A DNA stretch of 6,667 bases from CAZJAD01 sp964543855 (GTDB lineage: Bacteria > Electryoneota > RPQS01 > DYHQ01). The translations under genes were made by a program, and so were the position numbers. The notes beneath the pieces are model-generated. The model was not told where the DNA came from. It did no database searches and saw only the letters and a program-made list of their open reading frames with translations. Positions 1 through 6,510 of this stretch are shown piece after piece; the stretch's first letter is position 1; each line of letters opens with the position of its first letter. The DNA is taken from NCBI GenBank assembly GCA_964543855.1, contig CAZJAD010000114.1:1-6667 (forward strand). Reading direction: 5' to 3'.

Positions 1-1
1 G

Positions 2-559
2 CTGGGAGCGGAGAATTCAGCATCTCGAGAGTTGGAACTCTGGCTCGATGGTGAAACGGTGTCGAAGGGCCGTGAGTTTCTTGAGAGTCGTGGCCTGGAA
101 GAAAACGCGTACACAGCCGTCAGTCTGGGCGGCATCACATCGCCGCCGAACTACCTTTCGACCGAGGAATGGCAGGAGGTTGTGCGTCGCATCGCTGATT
201 TCTGCCATCCGGTCGTTTTTCTGGGTGTCGGTGCCGAGAAGTCTCTGGCAGAGTCCGTCGCAGATAGCATGCCCGATCATGCCCGCTTAGGCTTTGATTT
301 GCCGATACTGGTGACCGCCGAAATTATCCGTCGCGCCCGGCTCTTCGCCGGAACCAACAGCGGCCCGGCGCACATGGCCCGCGCCGTTGGAACACCCGGG
401 CTCATCTTCTTTCGCCCCGATGAGAATACGGCTCGCGAGATTGAGAAATGGTCCCCCAAAGGGCCACGCTATCGCGCTCTCGTGCCACCGACCGATCGGC
501 GGGCGATGAGCGAATTCTTGCGGGCGTTGGAAGAAGCGGCAAGTGAGGTTCTGAAGTGA
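2..559 (+). CDS. GT9-family glycosyltransferase (ADP-heptose:LPS heptosyltransferase type), C-terminal part
   Basis: The 5' end is cut by the window: the frame is already open at base 2, so the leftmost internal start codon is not the real start. The visible 185 residues correspond to the C-terminal, nucleotide-sugar-binding half of a GT-B enzyme; whole family members usually have about 330-370 residues. The clearest signature is the segment FAGTNSGPAHMARAVGTP, at fragment residues 115-132, which matches the GT9 pattern D/NSGPxHxAxAxGTP. An earlier VSLGG strand followed by a helix at LSTEEWQEVVRRI is the expected first strand-helix of the domain, although the Lys/Trp-Pro motif common there in heptosyltransferases is not obvious. 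GT9 enzymes transfer heptose or related sugars to lipopolysaccharide core on the cytoplasmic face of the inner membrane. The exact sugar cannot be read from this fragment. The stop overlaps the next glycosyltransferase gene by 4 nt, so the two are probably co-translated in a surface-glycan operon. Confidence 0.85.
   Translation: MGAENSASRELELWLDGETVSKGREFLESRGLEENAYTAVSLGGITSPPNYLSTEEWQEVVRRIADFCHPVVFLGVGAEKSLAESVADSMPDHARLGFDLPILVTAEIIRRARLFAGTNSGPAHMARAVGTPGLIFFRPDENTAREIEKWSPKGPRYRALVPPTDRRAMSEFLRALEEAASEVLK
545..549 (+). promoter_or_regulatory. Ribosome binding site for the GTG-started GT2-GT4 gene
   Basis: GAGGT lies 6 nt upstream of the GTG at 556, inside the last codons of the GT9 gene. 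It supports the GTG, which overlaps the upstream TGA, as the start of the next gene. The GT2 fold begins at residue 5 from this start (VSVIIPNLNG), where it should. Confidence 0.6.
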
Positions 560-2523
560 CTCCCGGAGTCTCCGTCATCATTCCGAACCTGAATGGTGCC
601 CACTATCTTTCCCCATGCTTGGCATCTCTTCTCGCTCAGAGGATTCCGCCGGATGACCTGGAGATTCTCATCGTTGATAACGGCTCAACGGACGCAAGCG
701 TGGACATCGTGCGACGGGATTTCCCAAGTGTCAGAGTCCTTGCCAATGAGGAGAACATCGGCTTCACGCGAGCAATCAATCAGGGAATCGAAGCGTCTGT
801 CGGCGATTGGGTCCTGCTGCTCAACAATGATACAGTGATGTGTGCCGGAGCTCTTGATGCGCTACTGACGGAGCTTCGGCAGGGTCCAGCAGACCTGGCA
901 GGAGTCCAGCCGTTGCTGCTGTGTGCCGCAGATTCCTCGCTGGTGGACAGCGCGGGAATCGTGCTGTCGCCGCGCTTCCGCGCCCATGATCATTTGCACG
1001 GACGGTCCGTTGCGAAAGCACCAACGGAGAAAGTGGAGATCTGGGGCACTTGCTTCGCATGTGCTCTCATCAAGCGAGAGGTCTTTGACCAGTGCGGCGG
1101 GCTCGACCCCGATTTCTTCGCGGAACGCGACGATGTAGACTTCAGTCTGCGTGCGCGGTGGTGCGGCTGGCGGTTCATGTTGGTTCCTGAGGCTCGCGTA
1201 CTTCACCATCGCTCCCCGACCTCAAAAAAACAACCCGACTCGAAGTTTGTCCGGGTGCGACGCAATCAGATGCTGACCTACGCCAAGGGCCTGCCCGCCT
1301 CGATGGCCATCTCTTTGACAGCGTATCGATTCCAGCGCGATGTCACCATGCTGATTCACTACCTGCGCCATCGGCAGCTTGGCGCAGTCGTGAGAAGCTG
1401 GACAGAATATTTCACCCTACTGCCCCGGATGATTGCGCGCCGGAGGCAATTGCGGGCCGTGGCACGGTTATCACCGCGCCAGATGAAACGCCAGCTTCAA
1501 CAGTTCATGAGGGAAGGGTTAGAGCATCGAGCAAACGAAACAAAACCTTTCGTCCTCTTCGTGCCAGCAGGTGGAATAGAGAACAGCAGCGCACGGACAC
1601 GGATGTACGCGCATCTTCCCTTCCTGAANNNNNNNNNNNNNNNNNNNNNNNNNNNNNNNNNNNNNNNNNNNNNNNNNNNNNNNNNNNNNNNNNNNNNNNN
1701 NNNNNNNNNNNNNNNNNNNNNNNNNNNNTGGATGGTGCGCTGGGGACGACTTCTCGGAAAACGCGTCGTCTATGACCTTGATGACGCGATGTACCTTCAG
1801 CCTCCCGACCTGGCCGCTCTTGCACCAGTGCACGCCATTGAGACGGACACAGAGTTCAGCCCACGCCTGGAGTGGGTACTGGCACATGCGAACCTAACGC
1901 TCGTGAGCAGCGAAGAGCTTTGGCGGCAGGCATCACAGTGGGCGGAAGCTGTCACAATCTTCCCATCAGTGGTCTCCCGGATCGCGGAAAAACCGTCCGT
2001 GCCGGATGCGACACCCATCATCGGCTGGGTGGGCGCACCCGAAAACCAGCGCTACTTGCGAACGATCGAGGATGTGCTGATGTCTCTGACCAATGAACAC
2101 CCGGAGCTCGAGGTGTGGATCATCACCTCGAACCTCATGCATCCTCCGCCCCGCTTCCGGCACAGGTTTGTTCCCTGGAGCCTGCCGACGGAGGCTGAAA
2201 TGATTCCCCGATTCACGCTCGGCGTCGCACCGCTTGATGATGACCCCTGGTGCCGTGCGAAGATGAATTTCAAGGCCCTTGTCTACATGAGTTACGGTGT
2301 TCCTGTCGTGGCCAGCCCCGTCAGCTTCCTCACGGACGAACTTGAAGATGGCCGTTCGGTCCTGCTGGCGAGACGAAACGAGGACTGGCATCAGCAGATG
2401 AGCACCCTGCTCCATGATCCAATCCGGAGGAATGAAATTGCGGCTGGCGGTCTTGAGGTCGTCCGAAAACGGTTTTGGGCTCCCGTGCGCAGTGCGGAGT
2501 TTGCAGCAGCTTTGCGCGGGTAA
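556..2523 (+). CDS. Two-domain glycosyltransferase: N-terminal GT2 plus C-terminal GT4-like domain (contains assembly gap)
   Basis: Residues 5 to about 270 form a GT-A fold of the rhamnosyltransferase-like GT2 group. The nucleotide-binding strand is VSVIIPNLNG (5-14), followed by DNGSTD (41-46), NIGFTRAIN (67-75), the metal-binding LLNND (88-92) and the acidic catalytic motif RDDVDFSLRA with D192/D193. A basic, helical linker follows. A second domain opens at residue 332 with SSARTRMYAHLPFL (344-357), the usual N-terminus of a GT4-like GT-B enzyme. After the 100-N gap the frame resumes with GKRVVYDLDDAMY (401-413) and ends with DDDPWCRAK (561-569) and YGVPVVASPVS (580-590), typical of the donor-binding half. 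By my alignment both glutamates of the GT4 EX7E motif are replaced (A568, V576). The protein presumably adds two sugars, or a sugar and a related group, to a surface glycan at the inner membrane; substrates are unknown. The 655-residue length includes 34 placeholder residues and is provisional. A hidden frameshift or stop inside the gap cannot be excluded. Confidence 0.85.
   Translation: MTPGVSVIIPNLNGAHYLSPCLASLLAQRIPPDDLEILIVDNGSTDASVDIVRRDFPSVRVLANEENIGFTRAINQGIEASVGDWVLLLNNDTVMCAGALDALLTELRQGPADLAGVQPLLLCAADSSLVDSAGIVLSPRFRAHDHLHGRSVAKAPTEKVEIWGTCFACALIKREVFDQCGGLDPDFFAERDDVDFSLRARWCGWRFMLVPEARVLHHRSPTSKKQPDSKFVRVRRNQMLTYAKGLPASMAISLTAYRFQRDVTMLIHYLRHRQLGAVVRSWTEYFTLLPRMIARRRQLRAVARLSPRQMKRQLQQFMREGLEHRANETKPFVLFVPAGGIENSSARTRMYAHLPFLXXXXXXXXXXXXXXXXXXXXXXXXXXXXXXXXXXWMVRWGRLLGKRVVYDLDDAMYLQPPDLAALAPVHAIETDTEFSPRLEWVLAHANLTLVSSEELWRQASQWAEAVTIFPSVVSRIAEKPSVPDATPIIGWVGAPENQRYLRTIEDVLMSLTNEHPELEVWIITSNLMHPPPRFRHRFVPWSLPTEAEMIPRFTLGVAPLDDDPWCRAKMNFKALVYMSYGVPVVASPVSFLTDELEDGRSVLLARRNEDWHQQMSTLLHDPIRRNEIAAGGLEVVRKRFWAPVRSAEFAAALRG
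1629..1728. other. Assembly gap (100 Ns)
   Basis: Exactly 100 consecutive Ns, the conventional placeholder for a scaffold gap of unknown size. It falls in the N-terminal half of the GT4-like domain of the surrounding gene. The flanks are in the same reading frame when counted across 100 Ns, but this could be chance (one in three). Confidence 0.97.
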
Positions 2524-2610
2524 GACTGTCTCGAATGTTCCCTTATGTATCTGGCCTCGTGTGCGGTGCACGGGGCCTGGGTTTCCGCTTCGATAAACTA
2601 CTATTGTTCT

Positions 2611-3546
2611 ATGCCTGACACCGGCAAATATGCAATCGCCATTCCAAGTTACAATGGATGCAAGGCGCTGGAAGTCTGTCTGCAATCGATTGAACGATGG
2701 CTGACGGCAAAACCGGACCTTGCCGATGTCGTGGTCGTGGATGACGGCAGCGAAGATGACACTCGGGAAAAATTGCCACAGCAATTCCCATTTGTAAGAT
2801 GGATCTGGCAGGAGCAGAACAGAGGTTTCGGCGCAACAGCGAATCGCGCCGTCGCGGAGTGTCGCGCGCCAATTGTTGTTCTCCTGAACAATGACATCGA
2901 GGTCACCAGCGATATCTTATCCCCTTTGACAGAGTACTTTGAAGACTCGAACACATTCGCGGTGACCTTTCGCTCCTTTCAAAACGATGGTCGCACATTC
3001 CGTGAGGGAGCCAAGCAGCTCATTTGGCGCCAGGGTTTTCCGGTGGTGCTGCACGCGAAAAGACACGAGCCCGGACCCGTTCAAGGCAAAATCCCGTCGG
3101 CCTACGCCGTCGGAGGACACGCGGCTTTCCGACGCGACATGTTCTGTCAGCTTGGCGGCTTCGACTCGCTGTTCTTCCCCTTCTACTGGGAAGATGTTGA
3201 CCTCGGTATGCGTGCCGCTGGTCGCAGCTGGCGGATCTATTACGAGCCGGAATGTCGCGTGATCCATCATTTCGGCGGATCGATCCAGACCGTGTTCAGC
3301 GCCGCCAGAATCTCAACTATAAAAGCTCGCAACCGGCTCCTGTTCGCCTGGCGACATGCACGCGGCGCCGAAAAAGCGGCGCACGGGCTTTTTCTCTCGG
3401 GACGAATCCTGACATCTTGGCTCGTCGCGGACTGGGCTTTCTATCGAGGACTTAAAGAAGCCATGGCGCGACGAAGCCTCGCAAACAAATTCCCCGAACC
3501 TCTCTCGACAAGCAAACAGGGAGAATCTCTTGGCAAATCGAACTGA
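2611..3546 (+). CDS. GT2-family glycosyltransferase (rhamnosyltransferase-like)
   Basis: A 311-residue GT-A glycosyltransferase of the COG1216 type. Motifs in order are YAIAIPSYNG (7-16), VVDDGSEDDT (42-51), NRGFGATANRA (70-80), the metal-binding LLNNDIEV (91-98), the conserved FRRDMFCQLGGFDSLFF region, and the catalytic acidic motif WEDVDLGMRAAG, with E194 and D195, followed by CRVIHHFGGS. Family members are inverting enzymes that move a sugar from a nucleotide donor to a lipid-linked or growing glycan on the cytoplasmic side of the inner membrane. The sugar cannot be predicted. I chose ATG 2611 because the GT2 fold normally begins within a few residues of the start. An in-frame ATG at 2545 would add 22 residues with no family counterpart. 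Neither start has a clear Shine-Dalgarno sequence. The gene lies 87 nt after the GT2-GT4 gene, and its 3' end carries the ribosome binding site and start of the OPT transporter, overlapping it by 17 nt. Confidence 0.88.
   Translation: MPDTGKYAIAIPSYNGCKALEVCLQSIERWLTAKPDLADVVVVDDGSEDDTREKLPQQFPFVRWIWQEQNRGFGATANRAVAECRAPIVVLLNNDIEVTSDILSPLTEYFEDSNTFAVTFRSFQNDGRTFREGAKQLIWRQGFPVVLHAKRHEPGPVQGKIPSAYAVGGHAAFRRDMFCQLGGFDSLFFPFYWEDVDLGMRAAGRSWRIYYEPECRVIHHFGGSIQTVFSAARISTIKARNRLLFAWRHARGAEKAAHGLFLSGRILTSWLVADWAFYRGLKEAMARRSLANKFPEPLSTSKQGESLGKSN
3518..3524 (+). promoter_or_regulatory. Ribosome binding site deciding the TTG start of the OPT transporter
   Basis: AGGGAGA ends 5 nt before the TTG at 3530 and lies within the coding sequence of the preceding GT2 gene. 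No ATG or GTG with comparable support is seen nearby, and the protein read from this TTG has the N-terminal length expected for bacterial OPT proteins. Confidence 0.7.
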
Positions 3547-5443
3547 AAATCTCGGTGAAAAGTACATCCCCTATGTTCCTCCAGGACAGACTCCGGCCGA
3601 GGCCACGCTTCAGGCCTATCTGCTCGGCATCTTTCTGGGAATGATATTCGCCGCAGCCAATGCCTATTTGGGGCTTTATGTCGGAATGACCGTATCAGCC
3701 TCAATCCCCGCGGCGGTCATTTCCATGGCAATTCTCCGCCAGCTCATGAAGCGCGGCACCATTCTGGAAAACAACATCGTCCAGACGATTGCCTCCACAG
3801 GGGAATCGCTCGCGGCAGGTGTCATCTTCACGATTCCGGCGTTTTTCATCTGGAACGCTGCCCGACCGGACATTTCAATTCCGAGTCTCGTGAAGATCGG
3901 TTACATCATCATCCTGGGTGGAGTGCTCGGCACATTGGGGATGATCCCCTTGCGGCGCTACCTCATCAAACGCGAGCACGGTGTCCTTCCCTATCCGGAA
4001 GGCACGGCCTGCGCCGAGGTTTTGATCGCAGGAGAAAAGGGAGGCGCACAGGCAAAGAAGGTGCTCTGGGGAGTCCTGGCGGGAGGTACCTACAAGCTGG
4101 CTCTCGGATTTGGAGTCTGGATCGAAAACCTGGTCTGGCGACTTCCCGCACCTCAGAAAGCTTACTTCGGAGTCGATGCCATCCCGGCCCTTTTAGGCGT
4201 TGGCTACATCTTAGGGCCTCGCACGGCGGCTGTTCTCTTGGCCGGCGGTGCTTTGGGCAGCTTGGTGCTGGTTCCCGTAATTGCGTTTTTTGGCGCCGAA
4301 ACGACCCATGCGATTTTCCCGTCGACGAGCGACCTGATAGCCACCATGACCGGCGACCAGATCCATTCGGTCTATGTGCGGTACATCGGAGCAGGTGCCG
4401 TGACGATGGGTGGAATCCTGAGTCTTCTCAAAATCCTGCCCGCCCTCGGCAAATCACTCTCTGGTGCGTTACGCAACCTTGGCCAAAGAAAGTCCGAACC
4501 AACCGCCGAACCGGTAAGAACCGACCGTGACCTTCCTAACTGGCTTGTGGTCAGCGGATCCATTCTCGTCGCCTTGCTCGTCTGGATCATCACACCGGCA
4601 ACCCCATTGATTGCTGTTTTGGTCATCGTGTTCGGCTTCATCTTCATCATGGTCTCTTCACGCATCGTCGGGATCGTCGGTTCCTCTTCGAATCCGGTGT
4701 CCGGCATGACCATCGCGACGCTCTTGGGAACGGCGGTTCTCTTCGTGAACATAGGCTTCATCGGAGTCAGCGGGATGATTTCCGCACTGATGGTTGGAGC
4801 GGTTGTCTGTATCGCGGTCTGCGCCGCCGGAGACATGTCGCAAGACCTGAAAACAGGCTTCCTCGTGGGCGCCACACCTTGGAAGCAGCAAATCGCCGAG
4901 TTCGCGGGAGTGTTGAGCGCCGCTCTAATCGTCGGGGCGGTCGTGTTTCTCCTGAACCATGCGTACGGATTCGTGCAAACAGCCGAGCATCCCACTCCGC
5001 TGCTCGCTCCACAGGCCAACATCATGGCAATCCTCATTGAAGGCGTCATGGAGGCAAAACTTCCGTGGGACCTCATCTTCTTCGGCATGTTTCTGGCGCT
5101 GATCGTGGAGTGTTTCGCCGTTCCCACCCTCGCATTCGCCGTCGGGCTTTACCTTCCGGTGGGGCTTTCCGCCGCAATTATGGTCGGCGGGCTCGTTCGC
5201 TATTTCATGAATCGCTACCGCGAAAGACGATCCATCGAAGTTGCTGGCGAAGACCACGGCATCTTGTACAGTTCGGGGTTGATTGCAGGCGAGGCCCTGG
5301 TAGGAATTGGGCTGGCGGTTGTCGTGGCCGTGGGTGTCAAGAACATGGCCTTCGCCGAAGGCTGGCTGGGTTCGGCCGCCCTCTTCGTCACGATCCCGAT
5401 TTACCTTGTCCTGATCTACTCCTTGTGGCGAGCGGCGAAATAG
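3530..5443 (+). CDS. OPT-family oligopeptide transporter
   Basis: A 637-residue, very hydrophobic inner-membrane protein with about 15-16 predicted membrane segments by eye. It is close to the normal size of bacterial OPT/YSL-superfamily members (TIGR00733-like). Signature stretches are NAYLGLYVGMTVSASIPAAV from residue 44, NNIVQTIASTGESLAAG (81-97), LPYPEGTACAEVL (153-165), SSNPVSGMTIATLLG around N388, AAGDMSQDLKTGFLVG around D435, and FAVGLYLPVG around Y541. Residues 470-495 form a poorly hydrophobic loop before the conserved amphipathic segment. OPT proteins are thought to be proton-coupled importers of small peptides or, in the YSL branch, metal-chelate complexes; bacterial members are mostly uncharacterised, so the substrate is open. 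Translation starts at TTG, preceded by AGGGAGA at 5 nt, and the start lies 17 nt inside the upstream GT2 gene. This suggests coupled translation with a glycan operon although the functions look unrelated. A bidirectional terminator follows 49 nt after the stop. Confidence 0.93.
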   Translation: MANRTENLGEKYIPYVPPGQTPAEATLQAYLLGIFLGMIFAAANAYLGLYVGMTVSASIPAAVISMAILRQLMKRGTILENNIVQTIASTGESLAAGVIFTIPAFFIWNAARPDISIPSLVKIGYIIILGGVLGTLGMIPLRRYLIKREHGVLPYPEGTACAEVLIAGEKGGAQAKKVLWGVLAGGTYKLALGFGVWIENLVWRLPAPQKAYFGVDAIPALLGVGYILGPRTAAVLLAGGALGSLVLVPVIAFFGAETTHAIFPSTSDLIATMTGDQIHSVYVRYIGAGAVTMGGILSLLKILPALGKSLSGALRNLGQRKSEPTAEPVRTDRDLPNWLVVSGSILVALLVWIITPATPLIAVLVIVFGFIFIMVSSRIVGIVGSSSNPVSGMTIATLLGTAVLFVNIGFIGVSGMISALMVGAVVCIAVCAAGDMSQDLKTGFLVGATPWKQQIAEFAGVLSAALIVGAVVFLLNHAYGFVQTAEHPTPLLAPQANIMAILIEGVMEAKLPWDLIFFGMFLALIVECFAVPTLAFAVGLYLPVGLSAAIMVGGLVRYFMNRYRERRSIEVAGEDHGILYSSGLIAGEALVGIGLAVVVAVGVKNMAFAEGWLGSAALFVTIPIYLVLIYSLWRAAK

Positions 5444-5492
5444 TCTCCTTGCACGGGCCATGAGAGGCAAATAGAACGATTCAGCACAAAAA

Positions 5493-5518
5493 AGCCGATG
5501 GCAGGATTGCCATCGGCT
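5493..5518. terminator. Bidirectional rho-independent terminator between convergent genes
   Basis: A perfect 11-bp stem (AGCCGATGGCA pairing with TGCCATCGGCT) closes a 4-nt loop, GGAT. On the minus strand the stem is followed at once by a run of six Ts (A-run at 5488-5493), a strong terminator for the methyltransferase gene 51 nt upstream. On the plus strand the tail (TATTTCGTATTT) is T-rich but interrupted, giving a weaker terminator for the OPT gene that ends 49 nt before it. Confidence 0.85.
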
Positions 5519-5528
5519 ATTTCGTATT

Positions 5529-5546
5529 TGCTCGAGGCGCCGAGCA
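5529..5546. other. Small hairpin beside the terminator
   Basis: TGCTCG and CGAGCA form a 6-bp stem around the loop AGGCGC, between the main terminator and the methyltransferase stop codon. It has no T-run on either side, so I do not call it a terminator. It may stabilise the 3' end of the methyltransferase mRNA or have no role. Confidence 0.3.
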
Positions 5547-5569
5547 GCTACGGCGTATGATTTTCCCCC

Positions 5570-6361
5570 TCAAATCCTCTCTCCATACAAAGCCAGGTGC
5601 CTCGACAATCCTTTGACCGATGGCTCCTTGCTCAATCTCAAGACCATCTCTGCTACTTGCTCGAAATACTTTTTGTCCCATTTGCGGGATTTGCGGATTC
5701 TCTCCGGGATGGAGAGAAATTCCAGCATCCCGCACAGAGCATAGATGTCGATGACCCTGATTCCTTCTTTCGCAAAGTGCTTCCTGGCCTCGTCTTCGCT
5801 GAAGGCCACGTATTTCTCGCCGTCGTAGCTGACATGACCTGACCGCGCACTGAGCAGAGCGAGAGCCGCGTCAGGCTCTTCGCGGAACCTGCTGATTGCG
5901 TCCCCACATCTATTGACCAAAAATATGGAGACTTTCCCTCCTTTCTTTGTCACTCGAATAAGCTCTCTTGCGGCTTCACTCATTCCGTTCCAACCGAGAC
6001 AGAAGTCGAAAGTCTCGTCCGCAAAGCGAAGTTGGCGAACATCGCACTCCACGATCTCGACTTTTTCCAAGACTCCCTCCTTGAGCAGCTTCCTCCTTGC
6101 CACATTCAGCATTCCGGGAGAGATGTCACATAAGGTCACCGAGTATCCCATCTTCGCCAAAGGGAGGGTAATCCGTCCCGTTCCACCCGCCGCATCCAAG
6201 ATCTTCGCAGCCTTGTTCTCGGGAAGATGCTCTTTCAACACTGCCCAATCAACATAGTGGTCAACCGCACCCGCCAAATCTTCGTAATAACTGTCATATC
6301 TCTCCGCTCGCTCGTCCCATCTCTTCCGCAGTTTCGCAATGTCTTCGGATTGGCTTTCCAT
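5570..6361 (-). CDS. Class I SAM-dependent methyltransferase
   Basis: A 263-residue cytoplasmic protein with a Rossmann-type methyltransferase domain. Motif I, binding S-adenosylmethionine, is ILDAAGGTGRITLPLA (54-69). The second-strand acidic residue is D79 in VTLCDISPGML, and the motif near the adenine is VECDVRQLRF around D107. The following strand is FDFCLGWNG, then an ARELIRVTKKGGKVSIFL segment matching the conserved helix and strand after it. The N-terminus (KRWDERAERYDSYYED) resembles that of UbiE/Methyltransf_11-type enzymes acting on small molecules. The C-terminal third is a charged, mostly helical cap with no motif that reveals the substrate. I chose ATG 6361 because GGAGGA lies 9 nt upstream and the domain starts at the normal place. 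The longer frame to 6478 runs through the tRNA gene and is spurious. The gene lies 75 nt downstream of tRNA-Pro on the same strand, separated by a terminator-like hairpin; its own promoter is not obvious. Confidence 0.88.
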   Translation of the reverse strand: MESQSEDIAKLRKRWDERAERYDSYYEDLAGAVDHYVDWAVLKEHLPENKAAKILDAAGGTGRITLPLAKMGYSVTLCDISPGMLNVARRKLLKEGVLEKVEIVECDVRQLRFADETFDFCLGWNGMSEAARELIRVTKKGGKVSIFLVNRCGDAISRFREEPDAALALLSARSGHVSYDGEKYVAFSEDEARKHFAKEGIRVIDIYALCGMLEFLSIPERIRKSRKWDKKYFEQVAEMVLRLSKEPSVKGLSRHLALYGERI

Positions 6362-6370
6362 CGCCCTTTC

Positions 6371-6376
6371 TCCTCC
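6371..6376 (-). promoter_or_regulatory. Strong Shine-Dalgarno sequence of the methyltransferase gene
   Basis: On the minus strand GGAGGA lies 9 nt before the ATG at 6361. It fixes the start of the methyltransferase and rules against the longer upstream frame. Confidence 0.8.
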
Positions 6377-6398
6377 AGAATAGATGCAGAGAAACAAA

Positions 6399-6425
6399 GC
6401 CGACGAGCGTAGGTTTGCCGTCGGC
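6399..6425 (-). terminator. Rho-independent terminator after tRNA-Pro
   Basis: On the minus strand GCCGACG and CGTCGGC form a 7-bp stem around a 13-nt loop, followed by the T-rich tail TTTGTTTCTCT. It starts 11 nt after the 3' end of the tRNA and precedes the methyltransferase start by about 38 nt. It fits termination of the merR-tRNA transcript, perhaps with partial read-through into the methyltransferase gene. Confidence 0.65.
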
Positions 6426-6436
6426 CTTTCATCTTG

Positions 6437-6510
6437 TCGGGGCGACTGGATTCGAACCAGCGACCCCCTGAACCCCATTCAGGTGCGCTACCGGACTGCG
6501 CCACGCCCCG
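6437..6510 (-). tRNA. tRNA-Pro, anticodon GGG
   Basis: A complete 74-nt cloverleaf is visible on the minus strand. The acceptor arms CGGGGCG and CGCCCCG pair fully, with discriminator A at 6437. The D stem is GCGC/GCGC around AGTCCGGTA. The anticodon stem is CCTGA/TCAGG with the 7-nt loop ATGGGGT, giving anticodon GGG, which reads CCC and CCU proline codons. The T stem is GCTGG/CCAGT with one G-T pair, and the loop is TTCGAAT. The first base pair C1-G72 is the bacterial tRNA-Pro identity feature. The 3' CCA is not encoded, so it must be added after transcription. The 5' end is overlapped by the end of the merR-type reading frame, and a terminator hairpin follows the 3' end. Confidence 0.96.

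Noticed and set aside
1966..2784. 272-residue minus-strand frame
   Set aside because: Antisense to the GT2-GT4 and GT2 genes, with no domain pattern; an expected shadow of G/C-rich coding sequence.
4372..5127. 251-residue minus-strand frame
   Set aside because: Antisense to the OPT gene. Its Thr/Pro/Met-rich composition is the mirror of membrane-helix codons and it has no domain features.
5065..5463. 132-residue plus-strand frame at the end of the OPT gene
   Set aside because: Overlaps the OPT gene in another frame; its Arg-rich, low-complexity composition is typical of a shadow frame.
6362..6478. N-terminal extension of the methyltransferase frame up to 6478
   Set aside because: It is a translation of the tRNA 3' half and the terminator. 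A strong Shine-Dalgarno sequence and the domain boundary place the start at 6361.
6437..6510. tRNA-Pro as an integration (att) site for a mobile element carrying the methyltransferase
   Set aside because: I found no second copy of the tRNA 3' end within the window and no integrase. Only the hairpin similarity remains, which is reported separately.
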